From NCBI GenBank assembly GCA_036924085.1, contig JAVGWX010000012.1, positions 7,154,478 through 7,218,477 on the forward strand: a stretch of DNA of 64,000 bases, in the 5' to 3' direction. Made by a program: the position numbers and the translations under genes. The notes beneath the pieces were generated by a model. It had not been told where the DNA came from and ran no database searches. It was given only the letters and a program-made list of their open reading frames with translations. Each line of letters starts with the position of its first letter. Within the stretch, counting starts at the first letter, position 1. The stretch comes from Ariolimax columbianus. Taxonomy: Eukaryota > Mollusca > Gastropoda > Stylommatophora > Arionidae. Of the stretch, positions 1 through 11,053 are shown in pieces.

Positions 1-282
1 CTTTTCAATAAACTGAGGTACCACCTTTTCAATAAACTGAAGATAGATGGCACTGACGAATGCACCTGTGGTACCGGGAAAATGACCGCTGAACATCTGC
101 TGCAAAATTGCCCGACATACGAGGACCAGAGAAAGCAGATGTGGCAATCACCAGTGGCAACACTAGACAAGCTCTACGGCAGTGTCGACAGCCTCAGGAT
201 GACCGCTGCTTTCTTCGAACAAATACAAGTTGACGTCTGACAGAGTACGAAGAAGAAGAAGAAGAAAAAGAAGAAGAAATTG
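1..282 (+). mobile_element. LINE family A, 3' end with GAA tail
   Basis: This is the last part of an EN-RT-RNase H non-LTR retrotransposon. The reading frame shows the cysteine/histidine cluster after RNase H (DECTCGTGKMTAEHLLQNCP) and the terminal phrase SLRMTAAFFE, then a stop near 238. A GAA-rich tail follows at about 249-278. The same terminal protein and tail occur at 21,078-21,459 (plus) and 42,079-42,300 (minus), so the three are one family. A short stretch near the start (cttttcaataaactga) occurs twice within 45 bases, a small local duplication. The rest of the element lies outside the window or was never inserted. Confidence 0.85.
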
Positions 283-295
283 TCTTCTAGTGATT

Positions 296-600
296 GTGTT
301 AGTGTCCCCGTCTCGGTACCATAGCCCATCGCTGGGCGTACAATAGAATTGAATCGAGAGGCTATTATTGCTTGGTCATGATAATCCTCCCTGATCGAGT
401 TATTACATGAGAAGGCTGCCTAAACCGCGCAGCGACGTCTTGTCAATCTAAGTTCCAGGTTATTCTCCAAATTCAGGAGATGTCCAAGATATATGTAATC
501 TATGATATCCTCTAATCGTACATCCCCAAGGGAGACTAGATAATAAATGACGTGGCGATTGCACAATACGTTGGTCTTTGAGATATTCATTTCTAGATAT
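296..600 (-). pseudogene. RTE-type reverse transcriptase C-terminal fragment
   Basis: Read on the minus strand this gives a decayed frame with YIYLGHLL, then RLTRRRCAV, a stop where W is expected, AAF, and IVRPAMGYGTETG. That order matches the thumb region of RTE/BovB-like RTs (YLGQ, RxRAAWAAFG, LPALCYGTETW). At least one in-frame stop is present and no palm motif is visible, so only the C-terminal part survives. The clade is inferred from motifs only. Confidence 0.6.
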
Positions 601-774
601 TTTATATCATATAATGTGTTTCTTCAGTTTCGATAATATATATCATGTATTACATTTTGTATTTTATTTACGAATTTTATTAAATTCTAGGATTTGTTTT
701 TAGTATAAATGTTTTAACTAACGTTAGTATGTCTCTGGGCGTGTTTTTTCTTATTTTGTTTTACAGAGTTGCAT

Positions 775-2282
775 GTATGGGATGATCAGGCATGCGTAGC
801 ATCTTTTCACTATGTGTCAGCACTCTTTTCTCTCGTCTAGTATTTAGGGGTCTTATATCTGTATAGGTTTCCATTTTCTGGATTCGTGTAGTCTTCATTC
901 CTCCTGTTATTTTCCTTAAGCCTGAATTTTGAATTCTGGTTAGGCGTTCCATGTTTGTTTTTGATGCTGTGGTCCAGGCTGTCGTGCCGTATTCAAGTAC
1001 TGGCCTGACTGTGCTAGTGTTTACATTTTTGAGGATGTTGTTATTTGCACCCCAGCGTGTTCCGGCCAGCTTCTTCATGAGGGATAGTTTTCTGGTTGCT
1101 TTTTGTTTTATATCCTGTATGTGTTCCCTCCATGTGAGTCTCGTGTCCATTTTAACTCCGAGATACACTGGGGTATTTTCTTGTACAAGTATTTTGCCAT
1201 TTAGAAAAAGTTTTGTTACTTCCTTGGTGTTGGACAGTGAGAAGCATGTTGTAACTGTCTTTGATATGTTAATCTGCAATCCCCAATCTGTAACCCATTT
1301 TCCAACAGTGTCCAGTGCTGTCTGCATTCTATTTTCAGCCGTTGGTAGTTTTTCTGCAGCACTCCACATTGCGAAGTCGTCAGCGAGTAGGGCACTGGAT
1401 ACTTTCTTTGAGAGTTTTCCCGCTATGTCGTTTATGAACAGAATAAAGAGGGTAGGAGAGATATTGCCTCCCTGGGGTACGCCTTGTAGAGTTATTCTAT
1501 GGCTCAGTGATCCATCTAATTTGACTCTTGCTGTTCTGTATCTGAGGAAGTCTTGTATCCAGCTGTACATTCTCCCTTCTATTTTGTTGTTTAATAGTTT
1601 TAGGAGGAGTCCTTCTCTTCATACCTTGTCAAAAGCTTTTGCCATATCCACAAAGACCGCAAGTACTTTTTCCTTACCCTGGGATGCATTTTATATTTCT
1701 TGGGTTAGGTACACTAGTTGGTCTTCTGTGTTGTGGTTTTTCCTAAAGGCTGACTGTGAATTGAGTAGGAGATGGTTTTTTTCCAGATGTTTTATTAGTC
1801 TTGCGTTTACCATTTTTTCCATGTTTCTCCAAAACAGCTGAGCAGGCTTATTGGCCTATAGCTTTCCTTGCTTGTCTTGTCCTTTTTTGTGTTTCTGATG
1901 GGGATAATGATAGCCTCCTGCCACTGGTCTGGGATCTTACCCTTGCTCCATGATTGATTGAAGATTTTCAGGGGTTTTCTTCTTGACCCTTGTACTAGGT
2001 TTTTAATCATTTTATTTGTGATGCCATCTTTTCCTAAAGCTTTCTTGTTTTTCAGTTTCTGAATAGCAGTGTTTAACTCTATCATTTTAAATGATGACTT
2101 CATGCAGGAATCCGCATTCTGTGTCTTCAGGTTCTCTTTTATATCTTTTTTGACTTCTAGTTTGCGTTTTCGTGTCAATGTTGTGGTACTCTCATCTCTG
2201 AAAAATTCAGCTAGGATGTTTGCTGCCATTTTCCCTGTATGATTTTTCTCATTTTCCTTAATGACCGTCTTCCCATGGCTCC
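775..2282 (-). pseudogene. Reverse transcriptase domain, inverted 5' part of LINE
   Basis: The minus strand carries an RT in two frames. Bases 1,807-2,282 hold the fingers (KKALGKDGITNKMI, then DQWQEAIIIPI and YRPISLLSCFGETW). Bases 775-1,570 hold the palm and thumb (GVPQGGNISPTLFILFINDI, LLADDFAMW, YLGVKMD). The catalytic box is LADD where YADD or FADD is usual. Between the two, 1,571-1,806 lies in other frames with stops. The segment ends at RREKRVLTHSEKMLRMPDHP, just before where RNase H would begin. No endonuclease is present, so the copy is also 5' truncated. It is a dead copy. Confidence 0.85.
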
Positions 2283-2968
2283 CTCTGGTTGCGAGCACTG
2301 AGAATACTTCAAACAGAAAAGCAACCTCCAATAAAAATAGCTGTATTCACGGACTGCAGAGAACTATTAGAGACAATACTGAAAACAAACAACGAACCAC
2401 TATTATTGGAGATCAGATCAGAACTGGGAAAACTCCAGATATCCTCAACAATAGCGCTCCAGTGGCTACGCTCCCATTGCGGAATCAGGGGAAACGAGAG
2501 AGCTGATGCTCTGGCAAACGATGGCAGCAAAAAGGCTCAATTTAATCATCGAGTACCATACAGAGAAATCAAGAACATCATTAGAAATCAGTATACACAC
2601 CAATGGAGAGAAGACAGAAACATAAGCAGTACACCAGACCCAATTCACTATCTCAAAAGAAATCAACAAACTACCTTATTTTGCCTTAGAACTGGACACT
2701 GCAGACTACTAAAACATCTGTACCGACTGAAGATCTCACACACCGATGAGTGTCCATGTGGAACAGGATGCCAGAACACTGAGCATATTATACAATAATG
2801 CCCAATCTATAGGGAAATAAGATGCTAGACCTGGCCAGAAGATGCGGAGCTGAGACAAACGCTGTGGGGCAGCCGCTCCGACCTGGTGAAGACTACAGAC
2901 TTCATTTTGACGACTGGCCTGCAGATATAGCATGACCAAAAAGATCCTGAACGCAAAGAAAGAAGAAG
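2283..2968 (+). pseudogene. RNase H and Cys/His C-terminus of LINE
   Basis: The plus strand starts inside RNase H: VFTDCRELLETI has the third catalytic Asp and LQWLRSHCGIRGNERADALA holds the H...D motif. After the domain come FCLRTGHCRLLKHLYRL and DECPCGTGCQNTEHIIQ, then a stop at 2,797 where the family continues with CP. The first two catalytic positions (YTDGS and the E helix) are absent because the segment begins within the domain. It ends in a GAA-rich tail next to the right target duplication at 2969-2980. Confidence 0.85.
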
Positions 2969-2984
2969 ACAGAGTTGCATCTAT

Positions 2985-4785
2985 CTTCCATCTCTTTAAG
3001 TAAGTGGTTAAATTTATTCTTTGTGTTTCAAATATACAGCACTCTAATAAGTAATGTTGAATTCTATTTTTCTTATTGCATTCAACACAGGTTGGTTCAG
3101 AAATGTTGAAGAATGCTGATTCGAGTCTAGAGTGGTAGAAGTCTTTTCTTCACATGAATTTTTCATTTATCGGTTATTTGGCATTTTGTACTTTGTTCAT
3201 TGATTAGTTGGAAAGCGTGTCTACCTTGATTACTTTTTCTCCAAACTTCTCTCCATTCTTCAGTGATGATGTTTCTTATTATAGAATTTAACTCTGACTG
3301 TTCTATATCGATTTCTATGATGTTTTGACTAGTTCTACCTTTTTGTGCAGCTGAATCTGCTAGTTCATTTCATTCTAGCCCTAAATGAGCTGATATCCAC
3401 ATGATCTTTATATGTCATCCTCGATTATGTAATATTGTATTTATATTTAGGATTTCATTTATTATGTCGTCTGTTGTAGCTTTTTTTTGGTGCTTGTATT
3501 GATTGAATAGCGGGCAATGAATCGGTTAGTATTGTGACTTGGTTTATTTAGAATACTTTTGGGAGGGATATCTTTAATGTTATTATTGCCATTGATGTTA
3601 GTTCTGCTGTGAGAATTGTAGCATTATCTGTCATTTTGAATGATTTTGTAATTTCCCATTGTGGTATTACTATACTTGACCCTACTGTGTTATCCTACCA
3701 TTTGGGGCCAACTGTATAAATGGTTATGTGATTTTGAGTGTTCGCAGTTACAAATTTATTGGCGTCATTTCTTATTTTGTATTTATTTATCTCTTCCCGT
3801 TTTATATTAGCCAGATACGTGTCTGTTTCTTGGGTGATTAGTTCTCAAGGTGGAGTATCTACTTTATTTAAATTAGTGTTTTGTATTACATCTCTTAAAC
3901 TTTTGTTACCTTCTAGTTCTGTTGTTGTTTTCCTTCTAGTTGGGCGTATGTGGCGTTATAATGGTTTTCTGCCTTTTTTGTTATAATATTCTTCAAATGA
4001 TTTGAAGGTTGGGTGTGTTTTGTCCTTGGCTATTTTACTCAAATATTTTAGGCACAACTCTTTCCTTCTAAGACCCATTGGTATTACTCCTAGGGGTACC
4101 TCTAAAGCTTCTTTTGAAGAATGCTTTGAAATACTATCTATTATTGACAGAGCTTAGTGTTGTAATGTATCTAATTTGTTTTTATGACATTTGGCAGCAG
4201 ATTCATAGACAATACTAGGCTAATCTATTTTTCTTCTAACAAAAGATTGATTGAAAGTTCACATTGTTTTGTTACTGGCTCCCCACCGGTTTCCCGTTAT
4301 GTATTTCGTCATATTAACTGTTCCTGTTCACACTTCTACTTTTTTGTCAATTTGGATTTTCCAGTTTAGTTTTCTATTTAAAATCATTCCTAAGAAATGA
4401 GTATGGTAAGCCATTTTTTCTTGTTGTTGGTTTATCCATTATTGATTTTGTTTGGGCTTTGCTGAATACCAAACCTACCGTTTTATTTACATTTAGCTTG
4501 AAACCACATCTGATCATCCATTGTGAGACTTTGTTTATTTGTTTTTGTAATTTTGTATAGGTGTTTATCTGCGTTTGTAATTGTGTATAGGAGTGAGTGA
4601 GGTTTCTGCCTATCTTCCATATGGCAGCATCGTCTGCATATTGTGATAGGCTTGTTGTTAGTCTGAAATGCTTCCTCTAGATCATTGACCATTATTGTGA
4701 AAATATTTGGGAAAATTACTGAGCCTTGATTGGTGATCATGTGTTTGTAGTACAACAAAATTATGTCTTGCATAACATAAAAACA
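2985..4785 (-). pseudogene. LINE RT-RNase H remnant (I/Jockey-like, third family)
   Basis: On the minus strand from 4,785 downward there is TNQGSVIFPNIFTIMVNDLE, then in a neighbouring frame QYADDAAIWKIGRNLTHS (about 4,600-4,660), the RT palm. Further down are a thumb-like stretch (ESAAKCHKNKLDTLQH, then PLGVIPMGLRRKELCLKYL) and RNase H pieces (TILTAELTSMAII, VTILTDSLPAIQSIQ, IMWISAHLGLE followed by NELADSAAQKGRT). Many stops and frameshifts are present. The 775-2968 insertion sits just past its 3' side. No endonuclease is attached here; the fragment at 12,840-13,935 could be from a related family. Confidence 0.75.
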
Positions 4786-5189
4786 AATATTGGTATGCTT
4801 TTTTTGCAGTACCTATATTTTCAATTTGGTACAGGGGGCCCTTTCCCTCCTACATTTATCCTAGACCAAAGCTATATATGGGAATATTGCAACGGTATTT
4901 TCATTTTTATGGAATCCTGCTTTTACTTCATGCTCTAATTTTAAAAGTTGATCTGCCCTGTCCTTTTTTTCATTTATTTTTTTTAATTTTGAAAAATTCT
5001 TTATTGCACAATTTTAAAAATTGTAAAACAAAATGTTTTGTGATTTGAGGTGAAGTGAGGTGAAAATTCCCATGAGATGAAACATAAGATGGTGGGAATT
5101 ACACTTTGTGAGGTGAAAGGTGACATACATTTATTTGTGAAAGCATAAATGAATAGACATATAAATGAATGCCCATATAAAAGGATGCA
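4786..5189. other. No recognisable gene
   Basis: AT-rich sequence between a LINE remnant and microsatellites. There is a run of gaggtga-like words at 5,046-5,130. No coding pattern or structural RNA is evident. Confidence 0.5.
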
Positions 5190-5480
5190 CATGTGTACTT
5201 GCTGATACATACATATTTATTTTTACACATACATATATCTTTTCACACCCACAGGCACATACAAATATATCCATGCATATTTAAATATATACACACGCGC
5301 ACACACATGTATACGAATATGCCTACATACCCACTCATACTTACACCCATGTATACATACATACATACATACATACATACATACATGCACGCATCCATAC
5401 ATCTCTTCATACATACATACATACATAAACTCACATATACACAAATACACGCACGTGCATGTACACATGCACATACGCAT
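5190..5480. repeat. TACA/CACA microsatellite
   Basis: Imperfect tacatacata and acacac runs, with the purest stretch at about 5,353-5,425. Long reading frames here on both strands are low-complexity (Tyr/Ile/His/Thr or Met/Cys/Val) and are artefacts. Confidence 0.9.
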
Positions 5481-5481
5481 A

Positions 5482-5513
5482 TTTATATATATACATATTT
5501 ATTTATATAATTA

Positions 5514-5568
<55 letters not shown>

Positions 5569-5669
5569 CATACGTGTATGTACATGAATAAACTCACCTA
5601 CCCACATACACATATGCAACATGCGTACATATCCGTACATACATATTTGCTTATACACATACATTTGTG

Positions 5670-5731
<62 letters not shown>
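5482..5731. repeat. AT dinucleotide repeats
   Basis: Two (TA)n blocks, about 5,515-5,563 and 5,670-5,731, separated by tacata-type sequence. Simple repeat. Confidence 0.9.
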
Positions 5732-5733
<2 letters not shown>

Positions 5734-5993
5734 AGTATTATATTTTTTCCAAAAAAGCTGTAGAGCCATAAAGGTTTTGTGTACTTGTACAGTAGTCAAG
5801 GGGATCAGTAATGTGTGGCTTACATCAGAACCATTCTTTACCCTAGGATTATGTCAGTCCACTCTGCCATAAAACCCGGTCTATTTCATGTCCATTGTCC
5901 TTTGAGTCCAGACTGAGGAACTGACAGGTAGAGGAAAGGACCACCATAATAGCTGTCCATCGTTGTCGATGAGGACCGCCCACATCATCCTTG

Positions 5994-6660
5994 TCACAGA
6001 TTTCCCTTTTGGGTGTGGGTGCACATGTGGCTGAACAGGCCAATGCGGGCACGAAAATGTCTGCTACATATCGGGCACACGAGGATTGTAGAAGGTGATG
6101 GTTTTCCCGCTGTTCGGTATTTCCAGGTTTCGCGTCTGCTCTGGGCTTTCACAACACGGTCGTCTTCGCCGGTAGCTACACCCGATTTGAAAGCGCGTCT
6201 CCAGTTAGATCTGTTTTGCTCAAGACATTCCCAGGTGTCGATGTCTATCTGGCAACTTTTCAATGAGTCCTTCAGACCGTCTTTAAAATGTTTCTTTGAG
6301 CGCCCTCTCTCGAGCCATCCCCCTATCAGCTCACCGTGGAGAACCTTCTTTGGTAGCCGCTCGTCTGACATACGGACGAGTTGTACAGCCCATCCTAGTC
6401 GTGCTTTTTCTAGCAGTGCATGGATGCTGCACATATCAGCCCTCGATGAGAACCTCGATGTCAGTGACACGATCTTCCCATCGGATGTGGAATATTCGTC
6501 TCAGGCAACCTGTGTGGAAGTAGTTTAACCTCCTTGCATGTCCAGAGTATACAGTCCAGCTTTCGAAAGCGTTTAGTAGGGTTCGAAAGATGGTTGCACG
6601 GTAGACTTTGAGTTTGGTCTTGACGCTGATGCCACAACATGCCCAGACCTTCGAGCGCAT
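5994..6660 (-). pseudogene. C-terminal region with C2H2 zinc finger, RTE-like LINE
   Basis: Contains KTKLKVYRATIFRTLLNAFE and ESWTVYSGHARRLNYFHTGC (RT thumb end), ARLGWAVQLVRMSDERLPKK (the widespread RxxGHxxRM-like segment, here degraded), and a finger with CPICSRHFRARIGLFSHMCT followed by H. The four metal ligands C, C, H, H are all present. In this LINE group the finger may bind nucleic acid; that role is inferred. Confidence 0.8.
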
Positions 6661-6709
6661 TCTACCAGAGGCTGTGCTGGCCTTTGCTATTCTGCTTTCC
6701 GTTCAGGGT

Positions 6710-8200
6710 CTAGGCTGACAGATGGTGCTGCCCAGTTATGTGAATTTGTCTACGACATTCAGCGTCTGCCCGCTGACTGTAGTCTCTGGTTTTGTGTACG
6801 GCATGCCTGGTGCTGGTTAGTACATGACCTCTGTTTTTGTGGCATTTATGGTCAGGCCAAAATTTTCGAATGCGGTCCATTCCAACCTGCATGTTCAGTT
6901 CTGAGTTGCTCATTAGAGTGCAGTCGTCAGCAAATACAGGTTCCCTGATTATGTCGCCAGCTACTTTGGTTTTGGCCTTCATTCTTCTGGGATTGAGTAA
7001 CTTGCCATGTGTACGGTACTTTATGGGTATTCCAAGTTCCAGTGGTCTGAAGGTGTGTGTCATCGTGGCCGCGAACTTTCAAGCTGAACCAGGTCGGGGC
7101 GAGTACACATCCTTGTTTTACTCCGTTTGATACTAGAAACGTTTTAAAGATTGTTCCGCTGTCCAATACACGAGCACACATGCCTTCGTGTAGCTGTTTC
7201 ACCATAGTTATGAACTTGTTGAGGAAGCCAAACTTGAACATTATCATCCACAGCCCTCCTCTGTTAACTGTATCAACTGCCTTTGTCAAATCAATAAATG
7301 TGGTGTACAAGGCCTGATTTTGTTACCGACACTTCTCTTGTACTTGGCGATCGGTAAAAATCATTTCCACTGTTCCTCTTCCGGCTCTGAATCCACATTG
7401 GCTTTCTGGGAGGTGGTGGCTTTGTTCAAGGTGTTTGTTGAGCCTGTTTAGCAGTAAGCGAGCTAGGATCTTGCCTGCTACGGAGAGTAGCGATATTCCA
7501 CGATGATTGTCGCATTCCTGGCGGTTGCCTTTTCTTTTGTACAGGTGAACGATCTTTAGCTCCTGCGGAATTTTTCCTTCAGCCCACAGGTGGCATAACA
7601 GTTCAGTGATCTTTCTGATGAAGGATGGGCCAGCTGTCTTGTATACTTCTGCTCGTATTGCATCAGCTCCTGGAGCTTTTCCTATAGATAGTGAGCTGAT
7701 TGCCCTGTCGACGTCCTCCTCAGTGATGACTTCATCCAACGCCAGGTTCAGTTCCACCTGCGGCATTCGCCGGATGGCCTCTTCATTTATGAACGATGGG
7801 TGAATTAGTATTTTTCAGAAGTGGTCTGCCCATCTGTCTAGAATCTGAACCTTATCTGTTAGCTGTGCCCCATCTGCACTGCGAACTGGAGTATTACTAT
7901 AGGGTTGCGGGCCGTAGAGAGCTTTCAGTGCCTCGTAAAACCGTTTGGTGTCATGACTCTCGGCGAATATCTCAATTTCGTCAGCTCTTTTGCTGAGCCA
8001 GGAGTCTTGCATCTCTCTAAGCCTGGTCTGGACAACTTTGCGAGCAGTACTGAAGGCAGCTTTTGCTGCCGGAGATGGTGTGTCCCTCTGGTATTCTCTG
8101 TGCGCTTCATATTTTGCATCGAGAAGGCCCTGTATTTCCAGATCGTTCTCATCAAACCAGTCCTTATGCTTGCGCGTGAATGGACCAATGTGTTTAACAG
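6710..8200 (-). pseudogene. Linker and reverse transcriptase of RTE-like LINE
   Basis: Linker text such as MQDSWLSKRADEIEIFAESH (8,012-7,950) precedes RT. RT motifs follow: SIGKAPGADAIRAEVYK, VHLYKRKGNRQECDNHRGIS, GFRAGRGTVEMIF (7,766-7,323); MYTTFIDLTKAVDTVNRGGL and VSNGVKQGCVLAPTWF (7,310-7,080); and VFADDCTLMSNSEL (about 6,920). The palm box is FADD. Frames shift at about 7,320 and 7,060. KAVDTV replaces the usual KAFDTV. Non-functional. Confidence 0.85.
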
Positions 8201-8399
8201 CTGTATCGTAGAGTGTGTTTCTCAGAGATGCTCAGTTCTCTTCGATGTCGTTCTTTTCAAAACGCAGCTCAGATAGTCTGCCCTCAAGCTCTTCCTGGGT
8301 GCCTCCTCTCGTGGGTTCGTATTTCAGCTGAGAGATATTTAGCCTCCTCGGTGGTTTCTTTCCCTGGGGGACGCATTTTGGGCTGGATATTGAAGTTTA

Positions 8400-9182
8400 G
8401 CTTGGCAATGACCAGTCGATATTCGGTCCAACATTCTGCACCACACATGCTCTTCGTTACCATAGCTTCCGCTCGATCCCTACGTCTGATGATAATTTAG
8501 TCAATGAGGTGGCAGCGGCGGGATAATGGGTGCACCCATGTGGTTATATTTCTAACCGGAAGTCGGAAAGCTGTGGTGGTAATGAGTAGTTCATTAGCGG
8601 CACATGTCCTCAGAAGGAGCACTCCGTTACTGTTGCATTTTCCGATACCATGTCTGCCAATGGCCTCCTCCCAGGCTGTATGGTCTGTGCCAACCCTAGC
8701 GTTAAAATCACCGATGATGACCAGTTTGTCAGATTTGGGGACTGCAGCGATGAGCGCTTCAAGGTCCTCATAAAACTTATCTTTTGTTTCCTGAGGATTT
8801 TTCATTGCGGGTGCGTGTGCACTGATAAGTGTTGCGTGGTGCCCTCCTATTAGGGGGAGACGCAGTGTAATCAGGCGGTCATTAATTCCTCTGGGCATGC
8901 TTGTGAGCTTGTCGACCATGTCCTGATGGCAAAGCCAACTCCAGCTTCACGGCGTTCTTCTTTGCTGCGGCCGCTCCAGAAGAAAGTATAACCAGCTCCT
9001 TCTTCTGTGATCTGCCCTTCCTCTGCCAGTCGTCTCTCGCTCAGGGCAGCTATGCACATGTTGAATCTAGCCAGTTCCCTGGCGATCAGTGCAGTCCGTG
9101 GTTCTGGTGAATTCAAAGGACATGAGATGAGATTTAACTGCTGGGGGAGTGTTTTAATGATTATATTCAGCAGGGACGCCAA
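8400..9182 (-). pseudogene. Endonuclease domain of RTE-like LINE
   Basis: AP-endonuclease fold residues can be read in order: ERRLAEEGQITEEGAGYTFF (the catalytic-Glu region, with SERR where SETR is common), ISAHAPAM, then IGDFNARVG (Asp and Asn of the active site), and CHLIDYIIIRRRDR after a stop. Two frames are needed: 8,871-9,182 and 8,497-8,919. The usual SDH motif near the C-terminus is not clear. The enzyme would nick target DNA to prime reverse transcription; this copy is broken. Confidence 0.8.
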
Positions 9183-9241
9183 CCCCTCAGTTGGAATTGG
9201 AAAAATTGATACATTCCCTGCTCTGTGAAATGTTGAATACT

Positions 9242-10700
9242 TTATTTTTGTTTGTGGGGTTTTGGGAGAAAAAGGAGGGATAGTGTCAAAACGGCAAACA
9301 TTAATTCACTATTTTCCCCATTAGACACATTTTTCATGTTTGAGTCGGCAAGAGAAATGGCTTCAATGCATGACGCGTAAAAAGGCGGTAATGTCGCACA
9401 GACGTGTGGTGTTTCGTTATTTACTTGCTTGGTTATACTGATGCCAATGTAGTAGTGCGCAAGTGTGTGTTGTTCTGGATGTTTGACAATCCACCCGACA
9501 TGGCCTATTCGGAGGGACTGTATTTTGGTCTCTATGTTTTGGAGTGGGATACCTCCGAGTCTCTTGTCTTGGGCCAGTGTGTGTTGGCTTATGCTGTGTA
9601 TAGTGTTTGCGAAAATTAAATCCCTAATTAGTTTGTTGACGTCCTTGACTGTCTGCTGTGGGGGTTTAAACACTGTGGCTATGTAAATTAATGTGGGGAT
9701 GATGTATGTGTTTACTATTATTCTACGACCAAAATTGTGGCTGTTTTTTATCTGTATCTTTGTAGCATGTCTTTTATTTTGGTAGTTAAATTTGTCTTTA
9801 AAAAGTCTACTTTTGTTTTTCCACTGGCCGATGCCCATTATAGTGGATTTTTTAAATATTTATTTTTGCCCCACTGTCTTTGCCAAATTGTGCACACGTG
9901 TTTAGAATGTTTTCTATTGATGTGTAGTCTGGGGGAAAGAAGACGGTGTCGTCTGCGTAGGCAAGCAACTTCTTCTCCTTTGCTCCATGTATGTGTGTGC
10001 TTTTTATGGAGCTATCTTGTCTGATTGTCTCAAATAGGGGCTCCAAGGCAAGGGTATAGAGCAATGGGGAGAGGGAACATCCCTGTCTCACTGATCTCGT
10101 TAGCCGAAAGGCACTTATAGGATTTTTATCCACTTTCTAAAATGGTCTCCTATGTTGCAACTCTCAAGGACTTTATGGAGGTACTGATGGGATATCCTAT
10201 CGAAAGCTTTTTCTTGATCTAGGGAAAGGATTGATGATTTCGTGTTTTTCTCGTCTGTGAAGTTGATAATGTTTCTGATAAAATGTGTATGTTGGTGTAT
10301 ATTTCTGCCTTGTACACTGCACTGTTGGTCCTCGTGTATGAGTGATGGCATAAATGGTTTGAGTTCATTTGTTAGAGTCTTAGTTAAGATTTTGTAGTCT
10401 ACGTTTAGAAGTGATATGGGTCTGTGATTTTTAAGTTGTGTTTTGTCTGCGTTATCCTTTGGTATTAGTGTAATGTAGGGCAGATTTTGGCTGGGAGGAA
10501 GCTCGTTCTTTTTAAAAGTTTCTTGATATACTTTGAGTAGGAGTGGTCCTAAAATGGGGAAGAAGTGTTGATAGAATTCTGATGTGAGCCCATCGGGTCC
10601 TGGTGACTTGCCTTTTTGCATGTTGTTTACTGCATTTGTTATGTCTGTGAGTGTAATGTCAGCGTCAAGGCCCAGTTTCTCCTCGCTGTTGAGTTTTCTT
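9242..10700 (-). pseudogene. Reverse transcriptase and C-terminus of L1/Tx1-type LINE
   Basis: Bases 10,115-10,621 encode the fingers and first palm part, including LIPKDNADKTQLKNHRPISL and DQEKAFDRISHQYL. Bases 9,852-10,133 encode VRQGCSLSPLLYTLALEPL and LAYADDTVFF, with an intact YADD box. Bases 9,242-9,838 encode the C-terminal part (ATKIQIKNSHNFGRRIIVNT, LIRDLIFANT, LAQDKRLGGIPLQNIETK), resembling the L1/Tx1 region after RT. Two frame changes separate the three blocks. Confidence 0.85.
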
Positions 10701-11053
10701 GCATATTTTGTGTAAACGTCTTGGATCTGTTTTCCTGTGTCTTCGCTTGTGTAAAGTTCTTTGTAGTATGTCTCGCAAGCTCGCGCTATATCTGGTGTGT
10801 ATGTGTGCGTGTTGCCCTCTAGGTCTACTATTACTCATATCTGTCTGCTCCTCTGTACATTCTATTCTATTGCTAGGTATTGTTTACTTTGTATTTCCTG
10901 TGTTATCGTGTTTAGTTGTATTCTTATGAAAGCTCCTTGAAACATGTAGTGTTGGCATTCTTCTAGTTCGTCTTGAAATGTGTATACGCGTGGTGAGTAT
11001 TTATCTATTTGTTTCGTTAGATGGGTGGCTTCTTCTATTATTTTTTTCCTGTC

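Larger units (their letters stand above)
775..2968 (+). mobile_element. LINE insertion with inverted 5' half (twin-priming structure)
   Basis: The duplication acagagttgcat occurs at 763-774 and again at 2969-2980, so it brackets the insertion. Between them the left part (775-2282) encodes RT on the minus strand. The right part (2283-2968) encodes the RNase H C-terminus on the plus strand and ends in a GAA-rich tail (about 2955-2968). In an intact element RT precedes RNase H on one strand, so the 5' half is inverted. About 110 residues between RT and RNase H are missing at the switch. Target-primed reverse transcription with twin priming is known to give this layout. It is a different family from family A, with diverged protein, but of the same general I-like group. 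Confidence 0.85.
5850..9180 (-). mobile_element. RTE-like LINE with C-terminal C2H2 finger
   Basis: A nearly complete but frameshifted non-LTR element on the minus strand. From right to left it reads apurinic endonuclease (9,182-8,400), a linker (8,300-7,800), reverse transcriptase (7,766-6,710), and a C-terminal region ending in a zinc finger (6,660-5,994) with about 150 bases beyond. The protein style matches the endonuclease-RT often mislabelled craniofacial development protein 2 in animal genomes; that match is from memory. The N-terminus lacks the usual WNVRTL start, so the copy is slightly 5' truncated or degraded near 9,130. Six or more frame changes make it inactive. It abuts the next element at 9,242. 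Confidence 0.85.

Noticed and set aside
951..1841. 296-codon plus-strand ORF
   Set aside because: It is the antisense shadow of the RT encoded on the minus strand, which has clear RT motifs.
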